Shown here: one piece after another, positions 1-7,585 of the stretch | Numbering within the stretch: the first letter of the stretch is position 1 | Layout: every line of letters starts with the position of its first letter | Made by a program: the position numbers and the translations under genes | Assembly (NCBI GenBank): GCA_034436045.1 | Contig: DAOTVZ010000079.1 | Span: forward strand, 1-17,013 | Source of the DNA: H111-94 sp034436045 | GTDB taxonomy: Bacteria; Chloroflexota; Ktedonobacteria; Ktedonobacterales; Ktedonobacteraceae | Length of the DNA stretch: 17,013 nt | Reading direction: 5' to 3' | The notes under the pieces: generated by a model | Told to the model about the DNA's origin: nothing | What the model saw: the letters and a program-made list of their open reading frames with translations, nothing else | Database searches by the model: none

Positions 1-100
1 TCCAGTCTACCTCATGATGATTGAGCAACGGCAAGGAGGCAATGCGCGTATTAAGGTCCGGGAGGCCTTGCGTCATAGATTGGTTATTGTCCTCTCTCAT
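1..100 (-). CDS. Possible start of a gene running off the left edge (partial, unknown)
   Basis: On the minus strand an ATG at 98-100 opens a frame with no stop down to position 1, giving 33 codons. The readable product begins MREDNNQSMTQGLPDLNTR. It starts 6 nt after the TAG stop of the upstream transglutaminase gene, a spacing typical of operon neighbours. There is no strong Shine-Dalgarno sequence before this ATG; a second in-frame ATG at codon 9 has a purine-rich GAGAGGA about 12 nt upstream. The fragment is too short to place in a family. The call rests only on the open frame and the tight junction and could be chance. Confidence 0.35.
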   Translation of the reverse strand, partial: MREDNNQSMTQGLPDLNTRIASLPLLNHHEVDW

Positions 101-106
101 TACCAA

Positions 107-931
107 CTATGCCTGCTCGTCGGCAGATACCTGATCGGCCCACACGGTCATACGATCCAGGCGCGGACTGCCATAGGTTGTCACCATTGCTACGTCCAGT
201 GCGTCGCGTCCACGTCCGATCAATACACGTCCAATACGTGGCATAGTATCATTATTGCGCGGGTCAAACGTCCACCAGCGTCCTGCCAGATAGACCTCCA
301 TCCAGGCGCTGAAATCCATCGGCACGTCAGAGGGCGGCACGTCAATATCAGGCAGGTAGCCGAAGACATAGCGAGCAGGAATATTCAGAGCGCGGCAGAA
401 CGTGACGGCCAGATGCGTAAAGTCGCGGCAGACACCGGCACGCCGTTCGTATACATCGACAGCGGTCGTCAATGTATTACTGGTGCCATACTGGAAACGG
501 ATATTGTTATGTACCCAGTCACAAATGGCCTGCACACGTGTCCAACCAGGTTGTGTATTGCCGAAGAGTTGCCAGGCCGTATCGGAAAGCACATCCGAGA
601 GACAGAAACGGCTGGGCAACGTGTAGAGCAACACATCGTCCGGTAGTTCCTCAACAGGTACCTGTACGGCGCTGGGGTCTACAGTATCCTTCTGGTCAGG
701 TACCTCGACCAGTGCGTCATAGCGGGTCACGATGTTACCCGGCTGCATGAGCAAACGCTGGCATCTATTACGGTAGATATCCTGATACGCTCGGAGCGTG
801 TGCGGCGGGGTGATCTCCCAGACCTCACGCACCAGACGTTGCGTACCCTCCGGGTGTGGCTGCACTTGCATCACAGTTGGGGTAGGCCACGTTGCCTCAT
901 AACGAAATTCGCATCCCACTCGAATATACAT
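107..931 (-). CDS. Transglutaminase-like superfamily protein, catalytic His position occupied by Ser
   Basis: A 274-residue cytoplasmic protein; no signal peptide or membrane segment is seen. The start at 931 is chosen because GGGAG lies 6 nt upstream, and it begins MYIRVGCEFRYE like other family members; a further-upstream ATG at 976 lacks such support. The N-terminal half (about 1-100) is the beta-rich leader of COG1305 proteins and the transglutaminase core spans about 130-250. The nucleophile Cys168 is in GVCRDF and the Asp is Asp223 in TFDPRN. Where the triad His is expected (HAW.EV) this protein reads FSAWMEV, with Ser208. It is divergent from an operon holding a second, intact transglutaminase with ATP-grasp and alpha-E partners, so it probably serves the same system. 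It could be a peptidase-like or non-catalytic relative; substrate unknown. Confidence 0.85.
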   Translation of the reverse strand: MYIRVGCEFRYEATWPTPTVMQVQPHPEGTQRLVREVWEITPPHTLRAYQDIYRNRCQRLLMQPGNIVTRYDALVEVPDQKDTVDPSAVQVPVEELPDDVLLYTLPSRFCLSDVLSDTAWQLFGNTQPGWTRVQAICDWVHNNIRFQYGTSNTLTTAVDVYERRAGVCRDFTHLAVTFCRALNIPARYVFGYLPDIDVPPSDVPMDFSAWMEVYLAGRWWTFDPRNNDTMPRIGRVLIGRGRDALDVAMVTTYGSPRLDRMTVWADQVSADEQA

Positions 932-1171
932 AAATTTCTCCCTCACAAGCCGAACGGATCGGCAGAATGGCACCATACAATCTGCTACCCCAGGAATATA
1001 CAGTGATTATACACCATCAGGACAGGCTGGCGCTATCATTATTTAGAAAGTGACCAGGACACCTGCGTGATATACTTCTACAATAACTACGGTCAAAAAC
1101 AATATTGTGCCATTATAGGGTTATACCTCACAGATGTCCTGCTTGCCCTGTATCTGGCTCACCCTGCAAGC

Positions 1172-1201
1172 TTGACAAACACAAGCATTGCAACGTACTA
1201 T
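1172..1201 (+). promoter_or_regulatory. Sigma70-type promoter for the ATP-grasp operon
   Basis: TTGACA (1172-1177), an 18-nt spacer, then TACTAT (1196-1201). The -35 is perfect and the -10 matches TATAAT at four of six positions. Transcription would start near 1208. Confidence 0.6.
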
Positions 1202-1305
1202 GAACAATAAGTAGATTGTTTCATCCGACGAAACGCCACTCCGGCAACGCAGCCTTACGCGCTTCTTTTTGTCAGTTCTTTCGTACTTTTCACCTGTTAC
1301 GTGTT

Positions 1306-1310
1306 AAGGA
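1306..1310 (+). promoter_or_regulatory. Ribosome binding site deciding the GTG start at 1318
   Basis: AAGGA lies 7 nt before GTG 1318. Neither the upstream TTG at 1216 nor the downstream ATG at 1351 has a comparable site, so the GTG is the preferred start. Confidence 0.6.
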
Positions 1311-1317
1311 TTCGCCC

Positions 1318-2796
1318 GTGAGCATACAAGACATCACTGGACGGCCCACGATGCCGCCCCCTTTCTCAAATTACTACCTCGATGTCGCCTATGACGAGAT
1401 GTTTGATGCCGAAGGCCACCCCCGGCCCGCTTATCAGGAACTGTATCATCGCCTGCTCGAAATGCCATCAGAGTCACTTGTACAACGCCAGCAGGCTGCG
1501 AATATGTCGTTTCTGAGCCAGGGCATTACCTTCACAGTTTACAGCAGCAACGAGGGCACCGAACGTATCTGGCCCTTTGACCTGCTCCCGCGCATCATCA
1601 CCAGCGCCGAGTGGGACACTATCGAGCGCGGTCTAACGCAGCGCATTACCGCGCTCAACCTTTTTTTGCACGATATTTACCATGAGGGACATATCCTCAA
1701 CGATAAAGTTATTCCGCGCTGGCTCATCTACAGTTGCCCTCATTATCGGAGCGAGATGCGTGGCCTGCATGTTCCCCATGATACCTATATTGCGATTGTC
1801 GGCTCCGACCTGGTACGCCTGCCCAACGGCGATTTTGCTGTGCTGGAAGATAATCTGCGCGTACCCAGCGGCGTCTCCTACATGCTCACCAACCGGCGTG
1901 TCATGAAGCATGTCTTCCCTTCACTCTTCGGCAGTTACAGTGTGCGCCCTATTGATCACTACGGGCAAGCGCTACTCAATACGCTGCTCTCACTGGCTCC
2001 CATCGGTCGCGCAGAACCAACAATAGTGCTACTCACGCCTGGCGTCTACAATTCAGCATATTACGAACATACGTTTCTGGCACGCCTGATGGGCATTGAG
2101 TTGGTCGAGGGACGTGACCTCCTGGTTCACGATAACGTTGTGTATATGCGCACAACCGGCGGGCTACGTCGCGTCGATGTCATCTACCGCCGTATCGACG
2201 ATGACTTTCTTGATCCACTGGCTTTCCGTCCCGACTCCGTGCTAGGAGTGCCGGGCCTGCTCAATGCCTATCGAGCCGGGAACGTCGCGCTGGCGAACGC
2301 CATCGGCACCGGCGTAGCCGATGATAAAGCGGTCTACTCCTACGTTCCGCAAATTATCCGCTATTATCTGCATGAAGAGCCTGTTTTGTCCAATATCGAA
2401 ACCTATCTGCTCTCCAACGAGGAGCATCAGAAATATGTGGTCGAACATCTGGAAGAGCTAGTCGTGAAGGCTGTAGGTGAGTCCGGCGGATATGGCATGC
2501 TCATTGGCCCCCACAGCACCGGGGCACAACGCGAAGAGTTTCGTCGCGCGATTCTCAGCAATCCACGCAACTACATCGCCCAACCAACGCTGGCGCTTTC
2601 GCGTGGCCCGTGCATCATTGATGGTGAAATCGAGCCACGTCATCTCGACCTGCGCCCCTTCATCCTGAACGGCGACCGGGTGACAATTGTCCCCGGTGGC
2701 CTGACGCGCGTCGCCCTCAAACGAGGCTCGCTAGTCGTCAACTCATCACAGGGCGGTGGCAGTAAAGACACCTGGGTTTTAGAAGCACAACCATAA
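1318..2796 (+). CDS. Circularly permuted ATP-grasp family protein (COG2308 type)
   Basis: A 492-residue cytoplasmic protein from the GTG at 1318; the longer TTG version would add 34 unlike-family residues. The family is predicted to be an ATP-dependent carboxylate-amine ligase, joining an acyl group to an amine through an acyl phosphate; no substrate is established. Visible signatures, in order: PPPFSNYYLDVAYDEMF near the N-terminus; EDNLRVPSGVSYML (from residue 177); TPGVYNSAYYEH; DVIYRRIDDDFLDP; GTGVADDKA; VVKAVGESGGYGMLIG; and the C-terminal PRHLDLRPF and SSQGGGSKDTWVL. The acidic and Lys/Arg residues in these blocks are the family's ATP and metal contacts. The alpha-E gene follows after 9 nt and a transglutaminase after that, the standard order of this cassette. 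Length and motifs are complete, with no sign of decay. Confidence 0.92.
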   Translation: MSIQDITGRPTMPPPFSNYYLDVAYDEMFDAEGHPRPAYQELYHRLLEMPSESLVQRQQAANMSFLSQGITFTVYSSNEGTERIWPFDLLPRIITSAEWDTIERGLTQRITALNLFLHDIYHEGHILNDKVIPRWLIYSCPHYRSEMRGLHVPHDTYIAIVGSDLVRLPNGDFAVLEDNLRVPSGVSYMLTNRRVMKHVFPSLFGSYSVRPIDHYGQALLNTLLSLAPIGRAEPTIVLLTPGVYNSAYYEHTFLARLMGIELVEGRDLLVHDNVVYMRTTGGLRRVDVIYRRIDDDFLDPLAFRPDSVLGVPGLLNAYRAGNVALANAIGTGVADDKAVYSYVPQIIRYYLHEEPVLSNIETYLLSNEEHQKYVVEHLEELVVKAVGESGGYGMLIGPHSTGAQREEFRRAILSNPRNYIAQPTLALSRGPCIIDGEIEPRHLDLRPFILNGDRVTIVPGGLTRVALKRGSLVVNSSQGGGSKDTWVLEAQP

Positions 2797-2805
2797 GGAG
2801 ATTGT

Positions 2806-3792
2806 ATGCTCTCACGAGTCGCCGATAGCCTCTATTGGATGAGCCGTTACCTGGAACGTGCCGAACATACAGCACGTCTGATCGATGTCAATCTGCACCA
2901 GATGCTCGAACAGACGGGCATGGATACCACGATGCGTTGGGAACTGCTGCTAAAAAGCCTGCATATGTCCCCCAGCGAAGAGGTCAACGATGCCTATATC
3001 GTGACCGAGTTGCTCACCTTTAACCAGTCCAATCCTTCCTCTATCGTTTCTTGCGTCGCAGCGGCACGCGAGAACGCGCGCCAGATACGCGAACAGATCA
3101 GTTCAGAGATGTGGGAGCAGATCAACCAGCTTTACCTGCACGTGAAGGACACTACCATGGCTGAGATGTGGTTTGGTGAACCGCACCAGTTCTTGAGCAG
3201 CATCAAAGCGGGTGTACATCTTTTCCAGGGCATCACCGATGCGACGATGAGCCATAGCGAAGGATGGCACTTTATCCGCCTCAGTCGCTTCCTCGAACGT
3301 GCAATGGCGACTGCATCCTTGCTTGATGTCTACTTCAGAGAACTACTCTCAACACAACAGCCCTCGGAACACGATAGTGGGCAACCAAACTATCTCAACT
3401 GGGTCGGTCTGTTGCGCTCCTGCGCCGCATTTGAAGCCTATTGCAAGGTCTACACCGCCGTCATGCAGCCCGACCATATCGCCGAATTTCTTCTGCTCAA
3501 TGCTGAGTCGCCGCGCTCAATCCGCTTCTGCGCTGCCATGATGCAAACGGCGCTGCAAAATATCGCGCACACTACCAATACCCGCTCTCCCAGCAAGGCC
3601 GAACGCGTGGTTGGACGTTTACGCGCTTCACTCGACTATGACCAGATCGACGAGATCATCAGCGGCGATATGCACGTCTACCTGGAGAATATCCGGCGTC
3701 AGTGCGGTCAGATACACGAGGCCATCTACCAGACCTACATCTCCTACCCGATAGACATGGCCATCACCCTGCGCGGGGCGGCCCAGGCCTGA
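2806..3792 (+). CDS. Alpha-E domain protein (COG2307 type)
   Basis: A 328-residue, mostly helical cytoplasmic protein. AAGGAG overlaps the stop codon of the ATP-grasp gene and sits 5 nt before the ATG, so the two are co-translated or nearly so. Family features: the N-terminal LSRVADSLYWMSRYLERAEH (residues 2-21); a second related block, HFIRLSRFLERAMATASLLD, around 155-174; and FLLLNAESPRSIRF near 228-241. The repeated SR(Y/F)LERA shows that the protein contains two similar helical units. Its biochemical role is not established; it almost always travels with the COG2308 ATP-grasp protein and a transglutaminase, and is inferred to act with the ligase in making or handling a peptide-like product. 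Full length. Confidence 0.9.
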   Translation: MLSRVADSLYWMSRYLERAEHTARLIDVNLHQMLEQTGMDTTMRWELLLKSLHMSPSEEVNDAYIVTELLTFNQSNPSSIVSCVAAARENARQIREQISSEMWEQINQLYLHVKDTTMAEMWFGEPHQFLSSIKAGVHLFQGITDATMSHSEGWHFIRLSRFLERAMATASLLDVYFRELLSTQQPSEHDSGQPNYLNWVGLLRSCAAFEAYCKVYTAVMQPDHIAEFLLLNAESPRSIRFCAAMMQTALQNIAHTTNTRSPSKAERVVGRLRASLDYDQIDEIISGDMHVYLENIRRQCGQIHEAIYQTYISYPIDMAITLRGAAQA

Positions 3793-3825
3793 CATACAGG
3801 CGACAGCAAGAGAGGCAAGAAAGCG

Positions 3826-4791
3826 ATGTACTATAATATTCGACACGTCACACGTTTCCGCTATAGCGCCCCTATTAGTGAGAGCATTATGGAGGTGCGC
3901 ATCCAACCACGCAGCGAGAACAACCAGCACTGCCTGGACTTCCGCTTACATACCAGCCCCCGCGCCCATATCATGAGCTATCGGGGTGAGTTCGGCAACC
4001 GCGTCCATCACTTCGACGTTCCTAATTACCATAGTCAACTGACGATTACCGCCGCCGCTCTGGTTGATATCTCGCCGCCAGACGAGATACCGATGGCCCT
4101 CGACACTCACGCCTGGGAGGAAATAGACCAACTTACCGCCGATGACGAATACTGGGACTTCCTGAAGCCAAGTCGTTTTGCCGCGCCCAGCGGCCTGCTA
4201 TATGCCTTCATGCGCGAACATGCTATCCAACGGCGTGATGATCCCCTGACCGTGCTGCGCGACCTCAATACGACTATTTACCAGACTTTTGAATATATGC
4301 CTAAAGCCACGCGCGTCGATTCGCCAATTGACGATGCTCTACGGCTACGACGCGGCGTTTGCCAGGACTTCGCGCACATCATGATTACGCTGGTGCGCCA
4401 GCTTGGCATTCCCTGTCGCTATGTCAGCGGCTACCTGTTTCACCAGAGTCACAACCGTGCCAGCGCCAGCAGCGATGCCACTCATGCCTGGGTAGAAGCG
4501 CTGCTTCCCAGCCTGGGCTGGATCGGCCTTGATCCCACTAATAATACGCTCGCCAATGAGCGCCACATTCGGGTCGCCATCGGACGCGACTATGCCGATG
4601 TCCCCCCAACGCGCGGTATCTTTCGCGGCAAGGCTGAGAGCGAACTCTCCGTCACCGTCAGGGTCACGCCCGCCGATGTCCCACCCGACGCCGACCTGCT
4701 GGCCGAAAGCGAGTGGCAACCCTCACCGCTCAGTGGCTATGATCCCGCCACTGGCCAGCAGCAACAACCGCAACAGCAACAGCAGGCTTAA
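3826..4791 (+). CDS. Transglutaminase family protein with intact Cys-His-Asp triad and Gln-rich tail
   Basis: A 321-residue protein. Residues 1-80 match the bacterial transglutaminase-like N-terminal region (MYYNIRHVTRFRYSAPI). The core at about 150-245 carries Cys179 in GVCQDF, His220 in THAWVE and Asp236 in LDPTNN, a complete triad. Such enzymes act as cysteine peptidases or amide-transfer enzymes; the substrate here is unknown. No signal peptide is seen, so a cytoplasmic site is inferred. The gene begins 33 nt after the alpha-E gene with a weak, distant purine-rich site, and is the third member of the ATP-grasp/alpha-E/transglutaminase operon. The product ends in a Gln tract. Its stop codon overlaps that of the convergent small gene on the other strand. 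The paralogue at 107-931 lacks the His. Confidence 0.92.
   Translation: MYYNIRHVTRFRYSAPISESIMEVRIQPRSENNQHCLDFRLHTSPRAHIMSYRGEFGNRVHHFDVPNYHSQLTITAAALVDISPPDEIPMALDTHAWEEIDQLTADDEYWDFLKPSRFAAPSGLLYAFMREHAIQRRDDPLTVLRDLNTTIYQTFEYMPKATRVDSPIDDALRLRRGVCQDFAHIMITLVRQLGIPCRYVSGYLFHQSHNRASASSDATHAWVEALLPSLGWIGLDPTNNTLANERHIRVAIGRDYADVPPTRGIFRGKAESELSVTVRVTPADVPPDADLLAESEWQPSPLSGYDPATGQQQQPQQQQQA
4756..4785 (+). repeat. CAG/CAA repeat encoding a poly-Gln tail
   Basis: Ten codons encode QQQQPQQQQQ (residues 311-320), the last residues but one of the transglutaminase. CAG and CAA are mixed, so this is a low-complexity coding tract rather than a pure trinucleotide run. Confidence 0.9.
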
Positions 4792-5132
4792 TATTCACTC
4801 TCCTTTTCGGCCACATTTTTCAGCGGGGCCGTATCGACCCTATGGGCACTATGACCGGAAGTTGCAACCTGTGCCTCCAATAACGCATAGGTCTGGAGCG
4901 CCTTCTTTATCGCACGCATCTCTCTAAGCGAGGTTGTTACATGTTTCTCCTGCGCCTCGGCAGCATGCAATGCGAGCAACATACGCTCCAATACGCTATC
5001 TTGCTCGGCAGCTTGCAAAACACGGGCCAGCATCTCGCCATCTCCTTGCGCCAGCGCGACGATATAGGCATGATAGAACTGAAGGCGACGCGCGTCCTGC
5101 TCGCTTAAGGGAACACGCCCATCCTGCATCAT
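4788..5132 (-). CDS. Small protein coupled to the sigma factor gene (unknown; anti-sigma or sigma-partner candidate)
   Basis: A 114-residue soluble, helix-rich protein with no membrane segment, no Cys and no zinc-finger motif. I do not recognise a named domain; the N-terminal stretch RLQFYHAYIVALAQGDGEML followed by an LERMLLALHAAEAQE helix looks like a short helical module. Its ATG (5130-5132) overlaps the sigma gene's TGA in ATGATG, and a strong AGGAGG (5138-5143) lies inside the sigma gene, 5 nt before the first ATG or 8 nt before the second. Translational coupling downstream of an ECF-like sigma gene is the usual place for an anti-sigma factor, but the lack of a membrane segment or zinc site makes that an inference. 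Its stop TAA shares the palindrome TTAA (4788-4791) with the convergent transglutaminase stop. Confidence 0.7.
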   Translation of the reverse strand: MMQDGRVPLSEQDARRLQFYHAYIVALAQGDGEMLARVLQAAEQDSVLERMLLALHAAEAQEKHVTTSLREMRAIKKALQTYALLEAQVATSGHSAHRVDTAPLKNVAEKESEY

Positions 5133-5803
5133 AAGGCCCTCCTTTCTGTAGCCACGCCTGCGTTCTCACAATGGCAGGAGCTAGCCAGCCAGGCACGGCG
5201 TAAACGATTGAGGGCACGGTGCAAGCGGACACGGGCCGCGCCCGGCGTCAGACCGAGTTGTTGCGCCAACGCCGCGTGTTCAAAACCCTCCAACAGCGCC
5301 AGACGTAGTACGCGCTGATCCTCCTGCGAAACCAACGCGAGCAAGAGAGACGCCTGCTCACGCTCCTCAACCTCCTGCGCCGGGTCGGGACAGGTAGAGG
5401 GACTGAGTTGCTCGAAGAGTTCGGCTTCGTTATGCACACCCGGATAGTGTGCCATAAACTGGCCCGGCTGCACCTCATGCTGACGCTGTTTGATCAGCGT
5501 CGCCTTCTTACGCCTGACAATATTCAGCGCGATACCCAGCAACCAGGCCATGCAAGGGCGCTGCGGGTCAAAGCGTTCACTATGCGCCAGCGCCTCAAGC
5601 ACCGTTTCCTGCAATACATCCAGTGCCAGAGCAGGCACATCTTCACCGGTAGCCAGCCCCATTGCCGACACATACGAACGAATGACACCTAGCAGCACAC
5701 CCGTTTGCGTCTCAATCAACAGCAGCAATTGCTGCTTTGCCGAGGGTAAAATAGTGGCTGAATTATTTTCCCTTTCGTCTACTTCCCCGCTCTTCTGCCT
5801 CAT
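5129..5803 (-). CDS. ECF-like RNA polymerase sigma-70 family factor
   Basis: A 224-residue cytoplasmic transcription factor. The ATG at 5803 is preferred over a TTG at 5824 because GGGGAG lies 9 nt before it. Region 2 (about 62-102) reads DVLQETVLEALAHSERFDP then MAWLLGIALNIVRRKK, the core-binding and -10-recognition segment. Region 4 (about 155-206) has SQEDQRVLRLALLEGFEHAA followed by the helix-turn-helix LAQQLGLTPGAARVRLHRAL for the -35 element. There is no region 1.1 or 3, as in extracytoplasmic-function factors. It is cotranscribed with the small gene that overlaps its end by 4 nt, a probable regulator of its activity. The 128-nt upstream gap holds no obvious housekeeping promoter; autoregulation is possible but not shown. 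Target genes are unknown. Confidence 0.88.
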   Translation of the reverse strand: MRQKSGEVDERENNSATILPSAKQQLLLLIETQTGVLLGVIRSYVSAMGLATGEDVPALALDVLQETVLEALAHSERFDPQRPCMAWLLGIALNIVRRKKATLIKQRQHEVQPGQFMAHYPGVHNEAELFEQLSPSTCPDPAQEVEEREQASLLLALVSQEDQRVLRLALLEGFEHAALAQQLGLTPGAARVRLHRALNRLRRAWLASSCHCENAGVATERRAL

Positions 5804-5812
5804 GCGGCTCTG

Positions 5813-5818
5813 CTCCCC
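5813..5818 (-). promoter_or_regulatory. Ribosome binding site deciding the sigma gene start
   Basis: GGGGAG on the minus strand, 9 nt before the ATG at 5803. The alternative upstream TTG start has no such element. Confidence 0.55.
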
Positions 5819-5914
5819 GCACAAACTATCGGCGATTCTTCGCCATTTGTTCCCTTACTACACCATATTCAAAAGTTGGCTCCAAATTGTTACCGTTTTC
5901 ACGCTGGTTGAAAA

Positions 5915-5935
5915 CTGATACACCAGCAGTATCAG
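5915..5935 (-). terminator. Probable intrinsic terminator of the Na/phosphate cotransporter gene
   Basis: CTGATAC pairs with GTATCAG (7-bp stem, 7-nt loop) and, read on the minus strand, is followed directly by TTTTC. It overlaps the stop codon of the cotransporter gene. The stem is AT-rich and the T-run short, so termination may be partial and allow some read-through into the sigma gene. Confidence 0.5.
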
Positions 5936-7572
5936 ACTGCAATGTCAAGATCGCCGCGTACTACATGGGCAATAGTTGAGGCATGGGCCAGCAACGCCTC
6001 AAACGCAGAAAGCAGATCGAGGTGAATAGCACTGGACTCAATCGAGGGCGACACACCGCTTTGCAGTCGGCGCAGATGACGAAAACGCAACTGGCGGCGC
6101 ATTTGTCCAAGCTGCTTTTTGCGAATGAAAAAATCGTTAGCCAGTTTGACATCATGGGTAGCGAGCGCCGCGAAGACTTGCTGCACAGCTTCCGTCACTT
6201 CTCGATGATACTCTACCAGTTCACTCCAACCCTCCTTTGAGAAAACCAACTGGCGCTTTCGCTTGCGACGCGCGATACGCATGCATTGCCTATCCATTAT
6301 ATCACCCATCGCTTCCAGGTCTGGCAACAGGTAGAGCAGTTCAAGTTGCCTTTGCCTCTGCTCCTGGCTCATGCGCTCCTCGTCAAGCATGGCTAGATAG
6401 TGCTTGATAGCTTCCACCAGCTCATCAAGCTGATCATCCAGTCTAGCAATCTCCTGCGCTGCTACCAGACCATCCTCTTCAAAAGCACGGATAGTAAGCT
6501 GCTGCATCTGTGTAATCATATCCGTGACGCGCAATATTTCGCGTGTGGCCTGCCCCAGCGCAATCCCTGGTGCCGCCAGTGCATCGGGCGTGAGATAACG
6601 CGGCCCTGTCGGTACCGGCGTTGGTGCGTCAGGCACGATTTTCACAACCCAGTGTGCAAGTGGGCCGATCAGGGGTATAAAGATACAGGCCAGCGCAATG
6701 TTGAAGCCCAGGTGCGTCAACGCCACCAATGTTGAAGCTGCCAGATGCGTCTGAGCCAGGAGTTGCGCCAGCGCATGGAGAAAAAACAGGCAAAGCAGTG
6801 CCAGTAACAGCTTGGTGCCCGTGTGAATCAGTGCCAGTCGTTTGCCCGCAACCGACCCGCTGGAGAGCGCAGTCAGCATGGCCGTCATGGTCGAACCAAC
6901 GTTCGCGCCCAGCATCAAGGCCAGTGCTGCCTCTAAAGGGAGCGCTTTGTTGGCTGCCAGCACTACCACCAGGCCCACACCCGCAACGCTGGAAGCAAAT
7001 ACCATCGTCAACACCATCCCGATTAACATGAGCAACAGTGGTGCCCGCACCAGCGCATCCAGCACAGCAACGGTTAAAGGATCATCCGCCAGCGGCGTGC
7101 TACCAATCTTGAGCGCGTACAGTCCTAAAATGATTAGTCCGAAGCCAAAAACCACCTGCCCTCCCCAGCGCCACTTACTATGCCTGGTAAGCAGAGCCGC
7201 CGCTGCTCCCACACCGAGCAAGACAAAAGCATAAGCAGTAATGTCGAAAATCAGCAGTTGCACCACCAGCGCCGAGCCAACATTGGTGCCAAATAAAGTG
7301 ACAATTGCACTGGATAACGACAATAACTGCGCACTCACCATCCCTACTAGTAACGAAGAGGTCGCCCCTGAGCTTTGGGTAAGGATGGTAATAAAGACAC
7401 CAACACCAAAGGCCGTTAATGGATGAGCCGTTAATGCTACAAGCAAAGGACGCAGACGCCCACCTGCCTCATGCTGCAAAGCCTCTGTGATTAAGCGCAC
7501 TCCATACAGCAGGGCCATAATCCCACCAAAGATCAGCCCCGCACTTGTTGTGGGATTCGTTGTGTCGATCAT
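5932..7572 (-). CDS. Na/Pi cotransporter family protein with C-terminal PhoU-like domain
   Basis: A 546-residue inner-membrane protein of the NptA/YjbB type (COG1283), moving phosphate with sodium. Residues 1-310 are highly hydrophobic, with about eight to ten membrane segments in two inverted repeats. Repeat 1 carries QSSGATSSLL (Q66-S67-S68) and GTNVGSA; repeat 2 carries FASSVAGVG (193-195) and GANVGSTMTA, so the QSS signature is kept in the first and changed to ASS in the second. Residues 335-545 form a charged helical PhoU-like domain, proposed in the family to sense or gate phosphate flux. The ATG at 7572 has no clear ribosome binding site. A four-fold TTAA(C/T)A array and a TATAAC box end only 7-12 nt upstream, suggesting phosphate-starvation control and a near-leaderless mRNA. 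Confidence 0.92.
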   Translation of the reverse strand: MIDTTNPTTSAGLIFGGIMALLYGVRLITEALQHEAGGRLRPLLVALTAHPLTAFGVGVFITILTQSSGATSSLLVGMVSAQLLSLSSAIVTLFGTNVGSALVVQLLIFDITAYAFVLLGVGAAAALLTRHSKWRWGGQVVFGFGLIILGLYALKIGSTPLADDPLTVAVLDALVRAPLLLMLIGMVLTMVFASSVAGVGLVVVLAANKALPLEAALALMLGANVGSTMTAMLTALSSGSVAGKRLALIHTGTKLLLALLCLFFLHALAQLLAQTHLAASTLVALTHLGFNIALACIFIPLIGPLAHWVVKIVPDAPTPVPTGPRYLTPDALAAPGIALGQATREILRVTDMITQMQQLTIRAFEEDGLVAAQEIARLDDQLDELVEAIKHYLAMLDEERMSQEQRQRQLELLYLLPDLEAMGDIMDRQCMRIARRKRKRQLVFSKEGWSELVEYHREVTEAVQQVFAALATHDVKLANDFFIRKKQLGQMRRQLRFRHLRRLQSGVSPSIESSAIHLDLLSAFEALLAHASTIAHVVRGDLDIAV

Positions 7573-7579
7573 TCTGATC

Positions 7580-7585
7580 GTTATA
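7580..7585 (-). promoter_or_regulatory. Candidate -10 box of the Na/Pi cotransporter gene
   Basis: TATAAC on the minus strand, overlapping the last repeat of the PHO-like array. Transcription would start about 7 nt on, at or next to the ATG at 7572. No -35 consensus is evident, as expected for an activator-dependent promoter. Confidence 0.4.

Larger units (their letters stand above)
932..1317. other. Divergent intergenic region between the two transglutaminase-containing units
   Basis: These 386 nt hold no convincing gene. For the leftward gene there is a perfect TATAAT on the minus strand (1006-1011), about 75 nt before its start, but no good -35 at 16-18 nt. For the rightward operon there is a good sigma70-type promoter at 1172-1201. 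The roughly 110 nt between that promoter's likely start point and the GTG at 1318 would be an untranslated leader. It is open in the frame of the downstream gene from a TTG at 1216, but that TTG has no ribosome binding site. Confidence 0.6.

Noticed and set aside
14..646. Long open frame on the plus strand (210 codons) opposite the first transglutaminase
   Set aside because: It is antisense to a clear conserved gene, has no family motif and a composition rich in His, Arg and Cys typical of a shadow frame.
107..931. First transglutaminase as a pseudogene because of the missing His
   Set aside because: The frame is intact, all other conserved blocks are present and the start has a good ribosome binding site, so a variant active site is more likely than decay.
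1216..1317. TTG start adding 34 residues to the ATP-grasp protein
   Set aside because: No ribosome binding site, residues unlike the family, and a good AAGGA-GTG start exists at 1318. The extra codons fall in the leader.
4756..4785. CAG/CAA tract as a CRISPR or tandem repeat array
   Set aside because: It is in frame at the end of a gene, too short and without spacers.
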